DNA from: Porphyrobacter sp. SLTP
GTDB lineage: Bacteria; Pseudomonadota; Alphaproteobacteria; Sphingomonadales; Sphingomonadaceae
NCBI RefSeq assembly: GCF_009905735.1
Contig: NZ_JAAALE010000001.1
Location: forward strand, 124,001-188,000
Length of the DNA stretch: 64,000 nucleotides
Direction of reading: 5' to 3'
Notes under the pieces: model-generated
The model's database searches: none
What the model saw: only the letters and a program-made list of their open reading frames with translations
Told to the model about the DNA's origin: nothing
Made by a program: the position numbers and the translations under genes
In this document: piece after piece, positions 46,309 through 56,085 of the stretch
How positions within the stretch are numbered: the first letter of the stretch is position 1
Layout: each line of letters starts with the position of its first letter

Positions 46309-48444
46309 ATGCGCCTCGCACTGCTGCTGTCTGCGGCCATTCTCCCTTTCGCCGCGTCCGCTCAGGCCGCAGAGACTGCTGACACGTCTGGCCTGGCCCC
46401 TGCCAGCGCCGAGGATCAGGCAGCCGAGCCGATCATCGTCACCGCAGCGCGTACCAATCTGCCGGTCACCGCCCTGCCGCTGACGGCCGATGTGATCGAC
46501 CGCGAAACGCTGGAGCGGCAGCTCCAGATTTCCGGCTCGGTGGTAGACGCGGTCGCTGCGCTGACCCCCAGCTTCTCGCCCTCGCGCCAGAAACTGACCG
46601 GGCAGGGCGAGACTCTGCGCGGACGCTCACCCCTGTTCGCGATTGACGGCATACCCCAGACGGCACCCCTGCGCGATGGATCGCGCGACGGGTTCACCAT
46701 TGACCCGTTCTTCATCGACCGGGTCGAGCTGATCCTCGGCTCCAACGCGCTCCAAGGCATTGGCGGCACGGGCGGGGTCATCAATCAGGTCACGGTCTCC
46801 GCTCCTGCCGAAGACGGCTGGAGCGCCCGCACGATCCTGCAAGGCACCGCCGAAAGCGGTTTCCGCAGCGACGGCTTCGGCGGGAAGGTCGGCGCGCTGG
46901 TCGCCAACCGGTCCGGCGCGTTCGATGTTGTCGTCGGCGCGGCTTACGAACGGCGGGGTGTGTTCCGCGATGCGCGTGAGCGCCGGATTGCGCCGGATGG
47001 CACGCAGGGCGATCTGATGGATTCGGACAGCCTCAGCTTCTTCGCCAAGGCGGGTGTGGAACTGGGCGAAGGCGTCAGGCTCGAAGCGATGGGTCAGCGC
47101 TTCCGCTTGCAGGGCGACGGTGATCTGATCGCGGTGAACGGCAACCGCGCCACCGGCCTGCCCTCCACAGGCGCGGCGGGCATCGTTCCCGGTGAGGCGC
47201 CGGAGAATCTGGCCGAGAGCCTTGCGCTCACGCTGACCGCCGATGATCTGGCGGGCGGCGCGCTGCGGGTGCGTGGCTTCTGGAACCGCACCGCCGATAT
47301 CTATGGCGGCGGCACCTTCGCCGACTTCCAGGACCCCGCCATTGCCCCGGTCGGCACCCTGTTCGACCAGTCGCAGAACATCAGCCGCAAGTGGGGCGTC
47401 AACGCCAGCTGGGAACGCGGCTTCGGCCCGCTCAATATCGTCGCCGGGATCGACCTGCTCAATGATTCGACCGTCCAGAAACTCGCGGCGACCGACCGCG
47501 CATGGGTGCCGCCGACCGATTACCGCTCCATCGCCCCCTTCGGCCAGGCCAACCTCGCATTGTGGGACGGCAAGGTCCGGCTGGCGGGCGGCGTGCGCTG
47601 GGAGAATGTCCAGATCGACATTCCCGACTATCAGACCCTGTGGTTCTACGGCCCGCAACAGGTTGGCGGCGGCACGCCCAGCTTTGACCGGGTGCTGCCC
47701 AATGGCGGGATCGTGATCGAGCCAAGCCCCGGCATCCGCGCCTATGCCAGCTATGCGCAGGGCTACACCGTGCCCGATGTCGGCCGCATCACCCGCGCAA
47801 TCCGCACGCCGAATGTCGACCTCGACACTTTCCTCGATATCGCGCCGGTGGTGGCCGATAACCGCGAGATCGGGATCGAGGTCAATCGCGGACCGATCGA
47901 GGCGAGCGCGACCTATTACTGGTCGGACAGTGACGAGGGCCAGTTGCTCGTGCTGGTTGGCGATGTGTTCGAAGTGCAACGCCAACGGATCGAGATCGAG
48001 GGGCTGGAGCTGAACCTCACCACCGCCACGCCGATCCCCGGCCTGCGGCTCGGCGTCGGCTATGCGCATATCAATGGCCGAGTCGACACCAATGGCGACG
48101 GCGTGGTCAACGCTGATCTGGACGGGGCCAATATCGGGCCTGACCGGCTGAACCTGTCAGCCGACTGGGCGCTCGGCCCGGTCAACCTGCGGCTGCAATC
48201 GCGCACGCACTTCTCCAAGCGCTTCGACGGCGGCGATCCGCGCAATGACTTCGAGGGCTTCCACCTGCTCGATGGCGCGGTCAGCGTGGCGACTGATTTC
48301 GGCAGCTTCACGCTTGCGGGGCAGAACCTGCTCGACCGGCAATATATCGACTACAACTCTGACACCCAGCGCCCGACCGATAACCTGCGCTTCTTTGCCG
48401 GACGCGGGCGGACGGTGACGCTCGGCTGGCTCGGCAGCTTCTGA
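46309..48444 (+). CDS. TonB-dependent outer-membrane receptor, probably for a siderophore or heme-type ligand
   Basis: Energy-coupled outer-membrane importer (711 residues). Signal peptide ending FAASAQA. A TonB-box-like region (EPIIVTAART), the plug domain (DVIDRETLERQLQISG, SPLFAIDGIP, FIDRVELILGSNALQGIGGTG) and a 22-strand barrel follow. It ends in a terminal aromatic residue (GRTVTLGWLGSF), typical of barrel insertion. The ATG at 46309 is downstream of AGGAG by ten bases; the longer frame from 46279 starts inside the regulatory inverted repeat. Iron control via that repeat and the coupled PepSY protein point to ferric-siderophore uptake. The ligand cannot be named. Confidence 0.92.
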   Translation: MRLALLLSAAILPFAASAQAAETADTSGLAPASAEDQAAEPIIVTAARTNLPVTALPLTADVIDRETLERQLQISGSVVDAVAALTPSFSPSRQKLTGQGETLRGRSPLFAIDGIPQTAPLRDGSRDGFTIDPFFIDRVELILGSNALQGIGGTGGVINQVTVSAPAEDGWSARTILQGTAESGFRSDGFGGKVGALVANRSGAFDVVVGAAYERRGVFRDARERRIAPDGTQGDLMDSDSLSFFAKAGVELGEGVRLEAMGQRFRLQGDGDLIAVNGNRATGLPSTGAAGIVPGEAPENLAESLALTLTADDLAGGALRVRGFWNRTADIYGGGTFADFQDPAIAPVGTLFDQSQNISRKWGVNASWERGFGPLNIVAGIDLLNDSTVQKLAATDRAWVPPTDYRSIAPFGQANLALWDGKVRLAGGVRWENVQIDIPDYQTLWFYGPQQVGGGTPSFDRVLPNGGIVIEPSPGIRAYASYAQGYTVPDVGRITRAIRTPNVDLDTFLDIAPVVADNREIGIEVNRGPIEASATYYWSDSDEGQLLVLVGDVFEVQRQRIEIEGLELNLTTATPIPGLRLGVGYAHINGRVDTNGDGVVNADLDGANIGPDRLNLSADWALGPVNLRLQSRTHFSKRFDGGDPRNDFEGFHLLDGAVSVATDFGSFTLAGQNLLDRQYIDYNSDTQRPTDNLRFFAGRGRTVTLGWLGSF

Positions 48445-49526
48445 TGCGGGCTGCGCTGGTTCTGCTGCATCGCTGGATGGGCGGGCTGATTGGCATCGGC
48501 CTGGCGGTGCTCGGGCTGAGTGGTGCGCTACTCCTGTGGAAGCCGTGGTGGGCGAGCGTCGCCCAAACCCCGCGCGCGCCCACCGAGGCCGAAACACTGG
48601 CCATCATCGGAGCGGGCGAGAAGCTCGGGGCAGGCTACGTGACGCTGCCTTCGGCCGAGTTCGGCGTGGCGCAGGCTGGTTTGCCAGATGGCGGGGGTGC
48701 ATACCTCGCGCATGACGGGACGCTGCTTGCGCGTTGGGGCAGCACGTGGGACCGGCCCGAGACTTGGCTGTTCGATCTCCACCATCACCTGCTTGCTGGC
48801 GAGACGGGCGAACTGGTGGCGGGCTGGCTCGGGATCGCGGCGGCGCTGTTCTGCATCACCGGTGTGATCCTGTGGTGGCCGACGCGGCGAACCTTCCAGT
48901 GGCGCGCGCTGCCTGCGCGGATGACCCGGCCCGCCATCATCCGCCACCACCGCGATATTGGTGCGGTGCTGGCGCTGCCGATCCTGCTTGCCGCGATCAC
49001 GGGCGCGCTGATGGTGCTAAGGCCTTTGGGGCAGGCGGTGCTCTCGCCGCTTTCTCCCGCGGGTGCAGTTGATTCGTGGCAGGCAAAGCCGCCAGCTGCG
49101 CCCTCAGACGCAGAGGCAGACTGGCCCGCGCTGCTCGCCGCCGCACGCACCCGCTTTCCCGATGGGACAGCGCGGATGATCGTGTGGCCCAAGGCTGCGG
49201 GCGAGGCAGTGACGATCCGCTTGCGCCGTCCGTCCGAATGGCATCCCAATGGCCGAACCACCCTGACGCTCGCCGGTGACGGCACGATCCTGCTGGCGCG
49301 CGATGCCCCCGCCGCGCCGCTCGCCGTGAGGGCGGGCAATGCGCTCTATCCGCTGCATTCGGCGCGGATGGCAGACAGCGCGCTGGCGCTGCCGCTGCGG
49401 ATCGTGATGACGCTGGCGGGGATCGGGCTGTCCCTGCTGGGTAGTCTCGCCGTTGTGACCTTCTGGAAAGGCCGCACCGCGCCGCGCCTTGCGGCAATCA
49501 GGCCGGAGACTCCGCAAGCCGGTTGA
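48444..49526 (+). CDS. PepSY-type inner-membrane protein (PiuB-like)
   Basis: A 360-residue inner-membrane protein, coupled to the receptor gene by a 1-base overlap (TGATG). The N-terminal membrane helix (HRWMGGLIGIGLAVLGLSGALLLWKP) and three more helices (about 130-153, 178-198 and 313-333) surround periplasmic PepSY-like segments. This is the arrangement of iron-regulated PepSY membrane proteins thought to reduce or release iron from siderophores in the periplasm. Its last 29 bp overlap the 3' end of the TetR gene on the other strand. Confidence 0.85.
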   Translation: MRAALVLLHRWMGGLIGIGLAVLGLSGALLLWKPWWASVAQTPRAPTEAETLAIIGAGEKLGAGYVTLPSAEFGVAQAGLPDGGGAYLAHDGTLLARWGSTWDRPETWLFDLHHHLLAGETGELVAGWLGIAAALFCITGVILWWPTRRTFQWRALPARMTRPAIIRHHRDIGAVLALPILLAAITGALMVLRPLGQAVLSPLSPAGAVDSWQAKPPAAPSDAEADWPALLAAARTRFPDGTARMIVWPKAAGEAVTIRLRRPSEWHPNGRTTLTLAGDGTILLARDAPAAPLAVRAGNALYPLHSARMADSALALPLRIVMTLAGIGLSLLGSLAVVTFWKGRTAPRLAAIRPETPQAG

Positions 49527-50130
49527 TCCCTGCGGCGGCGATGAAGAAGTTTGTCCGCTCCTGAAGCCGGTCGGGCAAGGGGCTGATGCCCACGCCGTGG
49601 CTGATCGCCTGGGTTTGCAGATCGCTGACGAACAGGCCCATGAACATCTCGGCAAGGAAGCCGGGGGTGCCGTCCATCGCCACGCCGTTGGCCTGCCAGC
49701 GCGCAAACACGTCTTCCAGCGCCTCGCGGGTCGGGTTGGCGGTGCGTTCGAAGAACTGGCGGGCGAATTGCGGATCGCTGATGCTGCGGGCGATGACGAT
49801 TCGGACCAGCGCGATCACGTCGGGGTCGAGGAAGTGTTCGTGCAGCCCCTTGGCGATGCGGTGCAGAGTTGGCACCGGCGCCAGTCCAGCTGCGGCCGCC
49901 TCGCGGATCAGGGCTTCACCCGATGCGGCGCTTTCGAACACCACCGCTTCGAGCAATTGGTCCTTGTTGCCGAACAGCTTGTACACTGTCGCCAGCGATC
50001 CCCCGGCGCGGGTGACGATATCGGCGAGAGTCGCACGTTCGTAGCCTTGTTCGACGAAAAGCTCCCGCGCGGCCGCGATGATCGCCTTGCGGCGTCGATC
50101 CAGTCTCAAGTCATCGGGCAGCGGCGTCAT
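49498..50130 (-). CDS. TetR-family repressor of the RND efflux operon
   Basis: A 210-residue repressor. N-terminal helix-turn-helix: RRKAIIAAARELFVEQGYER, ATLADIVTRAGGSLATVYK, LFGNKDQLLEAVV. The C-terminal ligand domain is AcrR/TetR_C-like. The ATG at 50130 is favoured (GAGAG nine bases upstream) over an upstream frame from 50214. It is divergent from the efflux operon, and the 20-bp palindrome lies between the two genes. Local autoregulation and repression of the pump are very likely (inference). Confidence 0.9.
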   Translation of the reverse strand: MTPLPDDLRLDRRRKAIIAAARELFVEQGYERATLADIVTRAGGSLATVYKLFGNKDQLLEAVVFESAASGEALIREAAAAGLAPVPTLHRIAKGLHEHFLDPDVIALVRIVIARSISDPQFARQFFERTANPTREALEDVFARWQANGVAMDGTPGFLAEMFMGLFVSDLQTQAISHGVGISPLPDRLQERTNFFIAAAGINRLAESPA

Positions 50131-50169
50131 GGCGAAACGGCTCTCGGTGGTGCGGAGGAGATTGACAAT

Positions 50170-50189
50170 GGTGTAATGATCATTACACC
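50170..50189. promoter_or_regulatory. Perfect 20-bp palindrome, probable TetR operator
   Basis: GGTGTAATGATCATTACACC reads identically on both strands. It lies between the divergent repressor and efflux genes, 42 bp before the adaptor ATG, ideal for repressing both. Confidence 0.88.
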
Positions 50190-50231
50190 TTCGCAACTGC
50201 AATAAAACTAGCAAATGAAAGAACTCCCCCG

Positions 50232-51398
50232 ATGAAGCGCATTTGCACCGCCCTTGCTGCCTCTCTCCTCATTGCGGCGTGCTCGGGCGAGCAGGCCCCG
50301 CCTGCACCTCAGCCGATTCCGGTGCAGACGGTCACGATTGTCAGTCAGGCGATTCCCAACGTGATCGAATTGCCCGGGCGGGTGGAGCCTGTGCGACAGG
50401 CCGAAGTGCGCGCGCGGGTGACCGGGATCGTCGAGAAGCGGCTCTACACCGAAGGCACCTATGTGACCGCCGGCCAGCCCCTGTTCCGAATCGATCCGCG
50501 CGAATTGCGGGCGAGCTATGCGCAGACCAAGGCGGCGCTCGACCGGGCGCAGGCGACGCAGCGAAACGCGCGCGCAGTGGTGGAACGCTACAAGCCGCTG
50601 GTGGCCGAAAACGCGATCAGCGGTCAGGAATTTGATGCAGCTCAGGCCGCAGCGCGCGAGGCGGAGGCCAATGTCGCGCAGATCCGCGCGCAGCTCGAAG
50701 CAGCCTCGCTCCAGCTCAATTACACCACCGTACGCGCGCCGATTTCGGGCCGGGCCGGGAGGGCGGAAATCACCGAAGGCGCATTGGTCAGCCAGACCGA
50801 AGGCACCTTGATGACCCGGATCGAACAGACCGCGCCGGTCTATGTCAATTTCAACCAGGCCGCGAGCGAAGTGCTGACCATCCGCCGCGCGATCTCGGCG
50901 GGCAAGATTGCGCTGGATGCGAATGATCGGGTCGAGGTCCGACTGAGCTTCACCGACGGCAGCGAATATCCCATCCCCGGCTATATCAACTTCCTCGCCT
51001 TCTCGGTCGATGAGGAGACCGGCACGATTGGCTTGCGCGCGGAGTTTCCCAATCCGAGCGGGCTGCTGCTCCCCGGTGAATTCGTGCGGGCCAAGCTGTT
51101 CGTGGGCGAATTGAAGCAGGGCATCACCGTGCCGCAGCGGGCGGTGACCTTGTCGGAGAAGGGCGGATCGGTGTTCGTGATCGACGCCAAGGGGCAGGTC
51201 GCCCCGCGCCCAGTGAAGCTGGGTTCGCTGGTGGATGGCAACTGGATCGTCCAGAGCGGGCTCAAGGCTGGCGACGTGGTGATCGTCAGCAACCTCCAGA
51301 AGCTGCGGCCCGGCGTGCCGGTGACAGCGGTGAACGGGACCAAGGGAGCAAAACCCGCCGCCGCGCCCAAGCCTGTTGCAACCACCGGGGCGCGCTGA
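50232..51398 (+). CDS. RND efflux periplasmic adaptor (AcrA/MexA family)
   Basis: A 388-residue lipoprotein (lipobox LIAAC) linking the inner-membrane pump to the outer-membrane channel. Lipoyl half at about 60-95 (VRARVTGIVEKRLYTEGTYV), a helical hairpin (105-160), the second lipoyl half (LNYTTVRAPISGRAGRAEIT), then the beta-barrel and membrane-proximal domains. The C-terminus has a lysine/alanine/proline-rich tail. First gene of the three-gene pump operon, 3 bp before the transporter. Confidence 0.93.
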   Translation: MKRICTALAASLLIAACSGEQAPPAPQPIPVQTVTIVSQAIPNVIELPGRVEPVRQAEVRARVTGIVEKRLYTEGTYVTAGQPLFRIDPRELRASYAQTKAALDRAQATQRNARAVVERYKPLVAENAISGQEFDAAQAAAREAEANVAQIRAQLEAASLQLNYTTVRAPISGRAGRAEITEGALVSQTEGTLMTRIEQTAPVYVNFNQAASEVLTIRRAISAGKIALDANDRVEVRLSFTDGSEYPIPGYINFLAFSVDEETGTIGLRAEFPNPSGLLLPGEFVRAKLFVGELKQGITVPQRAVTLSEKGGSVFVIDAKGQVAPRPVKLGSLVDGNWIVQSGLKAGDVVIVSNLQKLRPGVPVTAVNGTKGAKPAAAPKPVATTGAR

Positions 51399-51401
51399 TT
51401 T

Positions 51402-54400
51402 ATGGCCCGCTTTTTCATTGATCGCCCGATCTTTGCGTGGGTGATGGCGCTCGGCATTCTGCTCGCCGGGATCATCGCCGTACGCGCCTTGCCGATCGAG
51501 CAATATCCCGAAGTCGCGCCGCCATCGCTGACGATCAGTGTGGTCTACCCCGGCGCTGACGCGCAGACGCTGGAGCAGAACGTCACGCAGGTGATCGAGC
51601 AGCAGCTCAACGGGGTCGAGGGCTTCCTCTACATGGCCTCGTCCAGCGCATCGAACGGCACGGCGAGCATCACGCTGACCTTCGAAGCCGGGACCGATAT
51701 CGATATCGCCCAGACCGAAGTGCAGAACCGCCTCAGCACGGTCGAGGCGCGCTTGCCGGAAGAAGTCCGCCAGCAGGGAATTACCGTCCGGCAGGCCAAT
51801 GCCGGGTTCCTGCTGATCGTCGCGCTGACGTCGCCTAAGGGTGATCTCAACAGCACCGACCTCGGCAATATTGCCTCCAGTCAGGTGATCGACGAACTTC
51901 GCCGCGTTCCGGGTGTGGGCGATGTCACGCTGTTCGGCTCGCCTTATGCGATGCGCATCTGGCTCGACCCCGATGCGCTGGCGTCCTACAACCTCTCACC
52001 CACCGCCGTGCTCAACGCGATCCGCGAACAGAACGCGCAGATCGCGGGCGGGTCGATCGGAGCCAAGCCGCTCGCCGCCGGTCAACAGATCACCGCGACA
52101 ATCTCCAGCGACGGCCGGTTCAAGACGGTCGAGGAGTTCGAGAATATCATCCTGCGCGCCAATACCGGCGCGGCGGTGGTGCGGCTGGGGGAAGTCGCCC
52201 GGATCGAGATTGGCGCGCAAAGCTACGCCACGTCGACCACGCTCAACGGCACGCCGATGGCGGGGATGGCGGTGCAGCTGGGCACCGGCGCCAACGCGCT
52301 CGCCGCCGCGGAGGGCGTGAAGGCGCGCATGGCCGAGCTGGCCCCCGGCCTGCCGGGCGATGTCACCTGGTCGATCCCCTATGACACCACCCCCTTCGTC
52401 CAGGCCTCGGTAGACGAGGTGATCAAGACGCTGGTTGAGGCGATGGTGCTGGTGTTCCTCGTCATGTACCTGTTCCTCCAGAACTGGCGCGCGACGCTGA
52501 TCCCGACGCTGGTGGTGCCAATTGCTCTCGCAGGCGCGTGTCTGGGGCTGTGGCTGTTTGGCTTTTCGATCAACGTGCTGTCACTGTTCGGCATGGTGCT
52601 GGCGATCGGAATTCTGGTCGATGACGCGATCGTCGTGATCGAGAATGTCGAGCGGATCATGCGCGAGGAAGGCCTCTCTCCGCTGGAGGCGACCCGCAAG
52701 GCGATGGACCAGATCACCACCGCGATCATCGGTATCACGCTGGTGCTGATCGCGGTGTTCGTGCCGATGGCCTTCTTCCCCGGATCGACCGGCGGCATCT
52801 ACCGCCAGTTTTCGGTGACGCTGGCGATTGCGATCTTCTTCTCGGCGTTTCTGGCGCTGTCGCTCACCCCGGCGCTATGCGCGACGTTCCTTAAGCCGAT
52901 TTCAGGTGAGGGACATGGGGCAGGGCACGCATCCGAGACTCCGGGTGATCCCGCCCCGCGTCAGCCGGGCTGGCGTGGCTGGCTGGCCAGCGCGCGTGCG
53001 TTTGCCGGGCGCTTCCTCGGCAAGTTCAACATCTGGTTCACGCGGATGGAGGGGAAGTACGACCACTCCAACACCCGCATCCTTTCGCGCCCCAAGCGCG
53101 GCATGGCGGTTTTCCTCGCTCTCGTCGCCGTCACCGTGCTCTTGTTCCTGCGCCTGCCGACCGCGTTTCTTCCGACCGAAGATCAGGGCTATCTGATCAC
53201 CGCCGTGCAGGCCCCTCCAGGTGCGACAGAAGAACGGATGGACGAGGCGCTGAAGCCCGTCACCGATTTCTGGATGGCGCAGCCCGAAGTCGATAGTCTC
53301 GTGGTGATCCGCGGCTTCAGCTTCTTTGGCCAAGGCCAGAACAATGCCCTCATGTTTGCCTCGCTCAAGCCGTGGGAAGAACGCGGTGCCCCCGAAAGCG
53401 GCGCGGACGCGCTGCTTGGCAAGGGGATGGGCACGTTCATGCAGAATGACGGGGCGACCGCCTTCGTGATCCAGCCGCCTGCGATCCAGTCACTGGGGCA
53501 GGCCTCCGGCTTCACGCTCAAGTTGCAGGATCGCGCCGGTCTGGGGCGTGAGGCACTGATCGCCGCGCGCGACCAATTGCTGGGCGCGGCCTCGCAAAGC
53601 GCCGTCATTACGGGATTGCGGCCCGAGGATCAGGGGCCGAGCCCAGAGGTCAAGATCAAGATCGACCGGGTGCAGGCCCGCGCGCTCGGCCTGTCGATGG
53701 CCGAGGTCAATGCTGCGCTCTCGATCACCTTCGGTTCGGCCTACGCCAATGACTTCAACCGCGAAGGGCGGGTGTTGCAGGTGCTGGTGCAGGCCGATGC
53801 GCCCTTCCGCATGACGCCGGATAATGTGCTGGCCTTGCGCATTCCCAATGCCGTGGGCGAGCTGGTGCCGTTCGGCGCCTTTGCCACAGCGGAATGGTCC
53901 GCTGCTCCTGCCAGTCTGGCGCGGTATAATGGCTATCCGGCCATGACCCTCTCGGGGATGGCCGCGCCCGGCCAATCATCCGGCGCAGCGCTGGCCGAGA
54001 TGGAGCGGCTCGCAGGCGAGCTGCCGCAAGGCATCGGCTATGAATGGACCGGCGTGTCGTTCGAGGAAAAGCAGGCGGGCGGGCAGATCGGCCTGCTGCT
54101 GGGCCTGTCGGTGGTGGTTGTGTTCCTGGTGCTCGCCGCGCTGTACGAAAGCTGGACGATCCCGCTTGCCGTGCTGCTGATCGTGCCAATGGGCGTGCTG
54201 GGTGCGGTGTTGTTCTCGATGCTGCGCGGGCTTTCGGCCGATGTCTATTTCAACGTCGGCCTGATCACGATCATCGGTCTGGCGGCCAAGAACGCGATCC
54301 TCATCGTCGAATTCGCGATCGAGGAGGAAGACCGTGGCGAGACCCCACTGGACGCCGTCCGGTCAGCGGCGCGGCTGCGGCTGCGGCCGATCATCATGAC

Positions 54401-54644
54401 CTCGCTCGCCTTTGCGATGGGGATGGTGCCACTGGTGCTGGCAAGCGGCGCGGGTGCGGCCAGCCGCATTGCGGTCGGTACGGGTGTGCTGGGCGGGATG
54501 GTCGCGGCGACAGTGCTCGGCATCTTCCTGATCCCGCTGCTCTACCTGATGGTGCGCCGCCTTGGCCGCGGCAAGCGCAAGGACAAGCCCGAGCCTCCCG
54601 CGCTGCCGCATGATCCACAACATGGTGGGGAGCCTGCCCAATGA
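51402..54644 (+). CDS. RND multidrug efflux transporter (AcrB/MexB, HAE1 family)
   Basis: Proton-driven trimeric inner-membrane pump, 1080 residues (slightly longer than the usual ~1040). It begins with the family signature FFIDRPIFAWVMALGI. Proton-relay residues are visible: the Asp pair in VLAIGILVDDAIVVIEN (TM4) and Lys in GLAAKNAILIVEFA (TM10). An extra linker (about 505-535, glycine/proline-rich) between TM6 and TM7 accounts for the extra length. The downstream outer-membrane factor gene overlaps by 4 bp (ATGA). Substrate range cannot be predicted. Confidence 0.96.
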   Translation: MARFFIDRPIFAWVMALGILLAGIIAVRALPIEQYPEVAPPSLTISVVYPGADAQTLEQNVTQVIEQQLNGVEGFLYMASSSASNGTASITLTFEAGTDIDIAQTEVQNRLSTVEARLPEEVRQQGITVRQANAGFLLIVALTSPKGDLNSTDLGNIASSQVIDELRRVPGVGDVTLFGSPYAMRIWLDPDALASYNLSPTAVLNAIREQNAQIAGGSIGAKPLAAGQQITATISSDGRFKTVEEFENIILRANTGAAVVRLGEVARIEIGAQSYATSTTLNGTPMAGMAVQLGTGANALAAAEGVKARMAELAPGLPGDVTWSIPYDTTPFVQASVDEVIKTLVEAMVLVFLVMYLFLQNWRATLIPTLVVPIALAGACLGLWLFGFSINVLSLFGMVLAIGILVDDAIVVIENVERIMREEGLSPLEATRKAMDQITTAIIGITLVLIAVFVPMAFFPGSTGGIYRQFSVTLAIAIFFSAFLALSLTPALCATFLKPISGEGHGAGHASETPGDPAPRQPGWRGWLASARAFAGRFLGKFNIWFTRMEGKYDHSNTRILSRPKRGMAVFLALVAVTVLLFLRLPTAFLPTEDQGYLITAVQAPPGATEERMDEALKPVTDFWMAQPEVDSLVVIRGFSFFGQGQNNALMFASLKPWEERGAPESGADALLGKGMGTFMQNDGATAFVIQPPAIQSLGQASGFTLKLQDRAGLGREALIAARDQLLGAASQSAVITGLRPEDQGPSPEVKIKIDRVQARALGLSMAEVNAALSITFGSAYANDFNREGRVLQVLVQADAPFRMTPDNVLALRIPNAVGELVPFGAFATAEWSAAPASLARYNGYPAMTLSGMAAPGQSSGAALAEMERLAGELPQGIGYEWTGVSFEEKQAGGQIGLLLGLSVVVVFLVLAALYESWTIPLAVLLIVPMGVLGAVLFSMLRGLSADVYFNVGLITIIGLAAKNAILIVEFAIEEEDRGETPLDAVRSAARLRLRPIIMTSLAFAMGMVPLVLASGAGAASRIAVGTGVLGGMVAATVLGIFLIPLLYLMVRRLGRGKRKDKPEPPALPHDPQHGGEPAQ

Positions 54645-56077
54645 AGCGCCTCGTCACTCTTACGTTGGCATCGACGATGCTGGCCGGCTGCGTCAATCTC
54701 GCGCCCGATCACACCCGCCCGGAGCTGGCGACCGCACCCGCCTTCGATCCCGCCTACCGCCCGGATGGCACGGTGGTCGCATCCCAGCTGTCCTATCGCG
54801 AATGGTATCGCGACCCGCGCCTGCAAGACCTGATCGCCAGCGCGCTCGCCAACAACCGCGATCTGATGGCGGCGACCGCCCGTATCGAGCAGGCCCGCGC
54901 CAGCTTCCGCATCGAGAACAGCCGCCGCTTGCCGAGCGTTGTGGCCACCGCGAGCGGCACGCGCACGCGGCAGGCCACGGCGGGCAACCCCGCGATCGGG
55001 GCCGGGGGCGGCAATCTGCCCGCCTCCTTCACCTTCAACCGCTATGACATCGGGGTTGGAGTGAGCGCGTTCGAGCTTGATTTCTGGGGCCGGGTCAAGA
55101 ACCTGAGTGAAGCGGGCCGGGCGAGCTACCTCGCGTCGGTCGCGACGCAGCGGGCGTTCTATCTCTCACTGATTGCCGACACCGCCACGACCTATTTCGA
55201 GATCGTCGAGACCGAGGAACAGATCGTCCTGGCCGAGGCGACGGCGGCGAGCCGCCGGGAAGGCTTGAAGATCGCCAAGCTGCGGCTGGATGCCGGGGTA
55301 ACCTCAGCGCTGCCCTACCGGCAGGCGGAGACGCTGCTGACCCAAGCCGAACAGCAGATCGCCAGCGAGCGATTGGCGCTGGCGCAATTGCGCAACCAGC
55401 TGGCGGTGCTTGTGGGCGGGACTGTGCCGGACAACCTGCCGCAAGGCCTCTCGCTCGCAGCGCAGGCGGACGAGCGGCGGCTGGCGGCGGGGCTGCCGTC
55501 CGAACTGCTGCTGGCCCGGCCCGACATTATCGCGGCCGAGGAACAGTTGCGCGCCGCCCGCGCCAATATCGGCGCGGCGCGCGCGGCGTTCTTCCCGTCG
55601 ATTTCGCTGACCAGCAATGTCGGCCTGACCTCCACCAGCCTCGGCAACCTGTTCGATGGTGATGGCCTGGGCTGGAGCTTCGGGCCTTCGATCTCCCTCC
55701 CGATCTTCGACTTCGGCCAGCGCGAAGCGAGCCTCGATCTGGCCAAGGCGCGGGAGGTCGAACAGGTGGCGACCTATGACCGCACGGTGCAGCAGGCGTT
55801 CCGCGAGGTGTCCGATGCGCTGGCCGGGCGCGAATATCTCGCCCAGCAGATCGCGACCCTGGAACGGGCGCGGGCGGCGCAGGTCGAAATCGCCCGGATC
55901 GCGCGGGCGCGCTACCGCGAGGGCGTGGCCGATTACCTCGAAGTGCTGGACGCCGAACGCAACCTGTTCAGCGCCGAGCAGCAATTGCTCGCGACCCGGC
56001 GCGCATGGCTGCAAAACGGTGCGACGCTGTTCGTGTCGCTGGGCGGCGGCGCGGGCGCGGGCGAGCCGGACAGCTGA
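54641..56077 (+). CDS. RND efflux outer-membrane factor (OprM/NodT family lipoprotein)
   Basis: Channel component of the same pump (478 residues). Lipobox MLAGC after an 18-residue signal. Two OEP repeats: LIASALANNRDLMAATARIEQ and SELLLARPDIIAAEEQLRAAR (about 60-260 and 270-460), with FDFGQREASLDLAKAREVEQ in the second. Its stop codon lies in a small inverted repeat (TGACGC-CC-GCGTCA, 56075-56088) shared with the stop of the convergent TetR gene. Confidence 0.94.
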   Translation: MKRLVTLTLASTMLAGCVNLAPDHTRPELATAPAFDPAYRPDGTVVASQLSYREWYRDPRLQDLIASALANNRDLMAATARIEQARASFRIENSRRLPSVVATASGTRTRQATAGNPAIGAGGGNLPASFTFNRYDIGVGVSAFELDFWGRVKNLSEAGRASYLASVATQRAFYLSLIADTATTYFEIVETEEQIVLAEATAASRREGLKIAKLRLDAGVTSALPYRQAETLLTQAEQQIASERLALAQLRNQLAVLVGGTVPDNLPQGLSLAAQADERRLAAGLPSELLLARPDIIAAEEQLRAARANIGAARAAFFPSISLTSNVGLTSTSLGNLFDGDGLGWSFGPSISLPIFDFGQREASLDLAKAREVEQVATYDRTVQQAFREVSDALAGREYLAQQIATLERARAAQVEIARIARARYREGVADYLEVLDAERNLFSAEQQLLATRRAWLQNGATLFVSLGGGAGAGEPDS

Positions 56078-56085
56078 CGCCCGCG

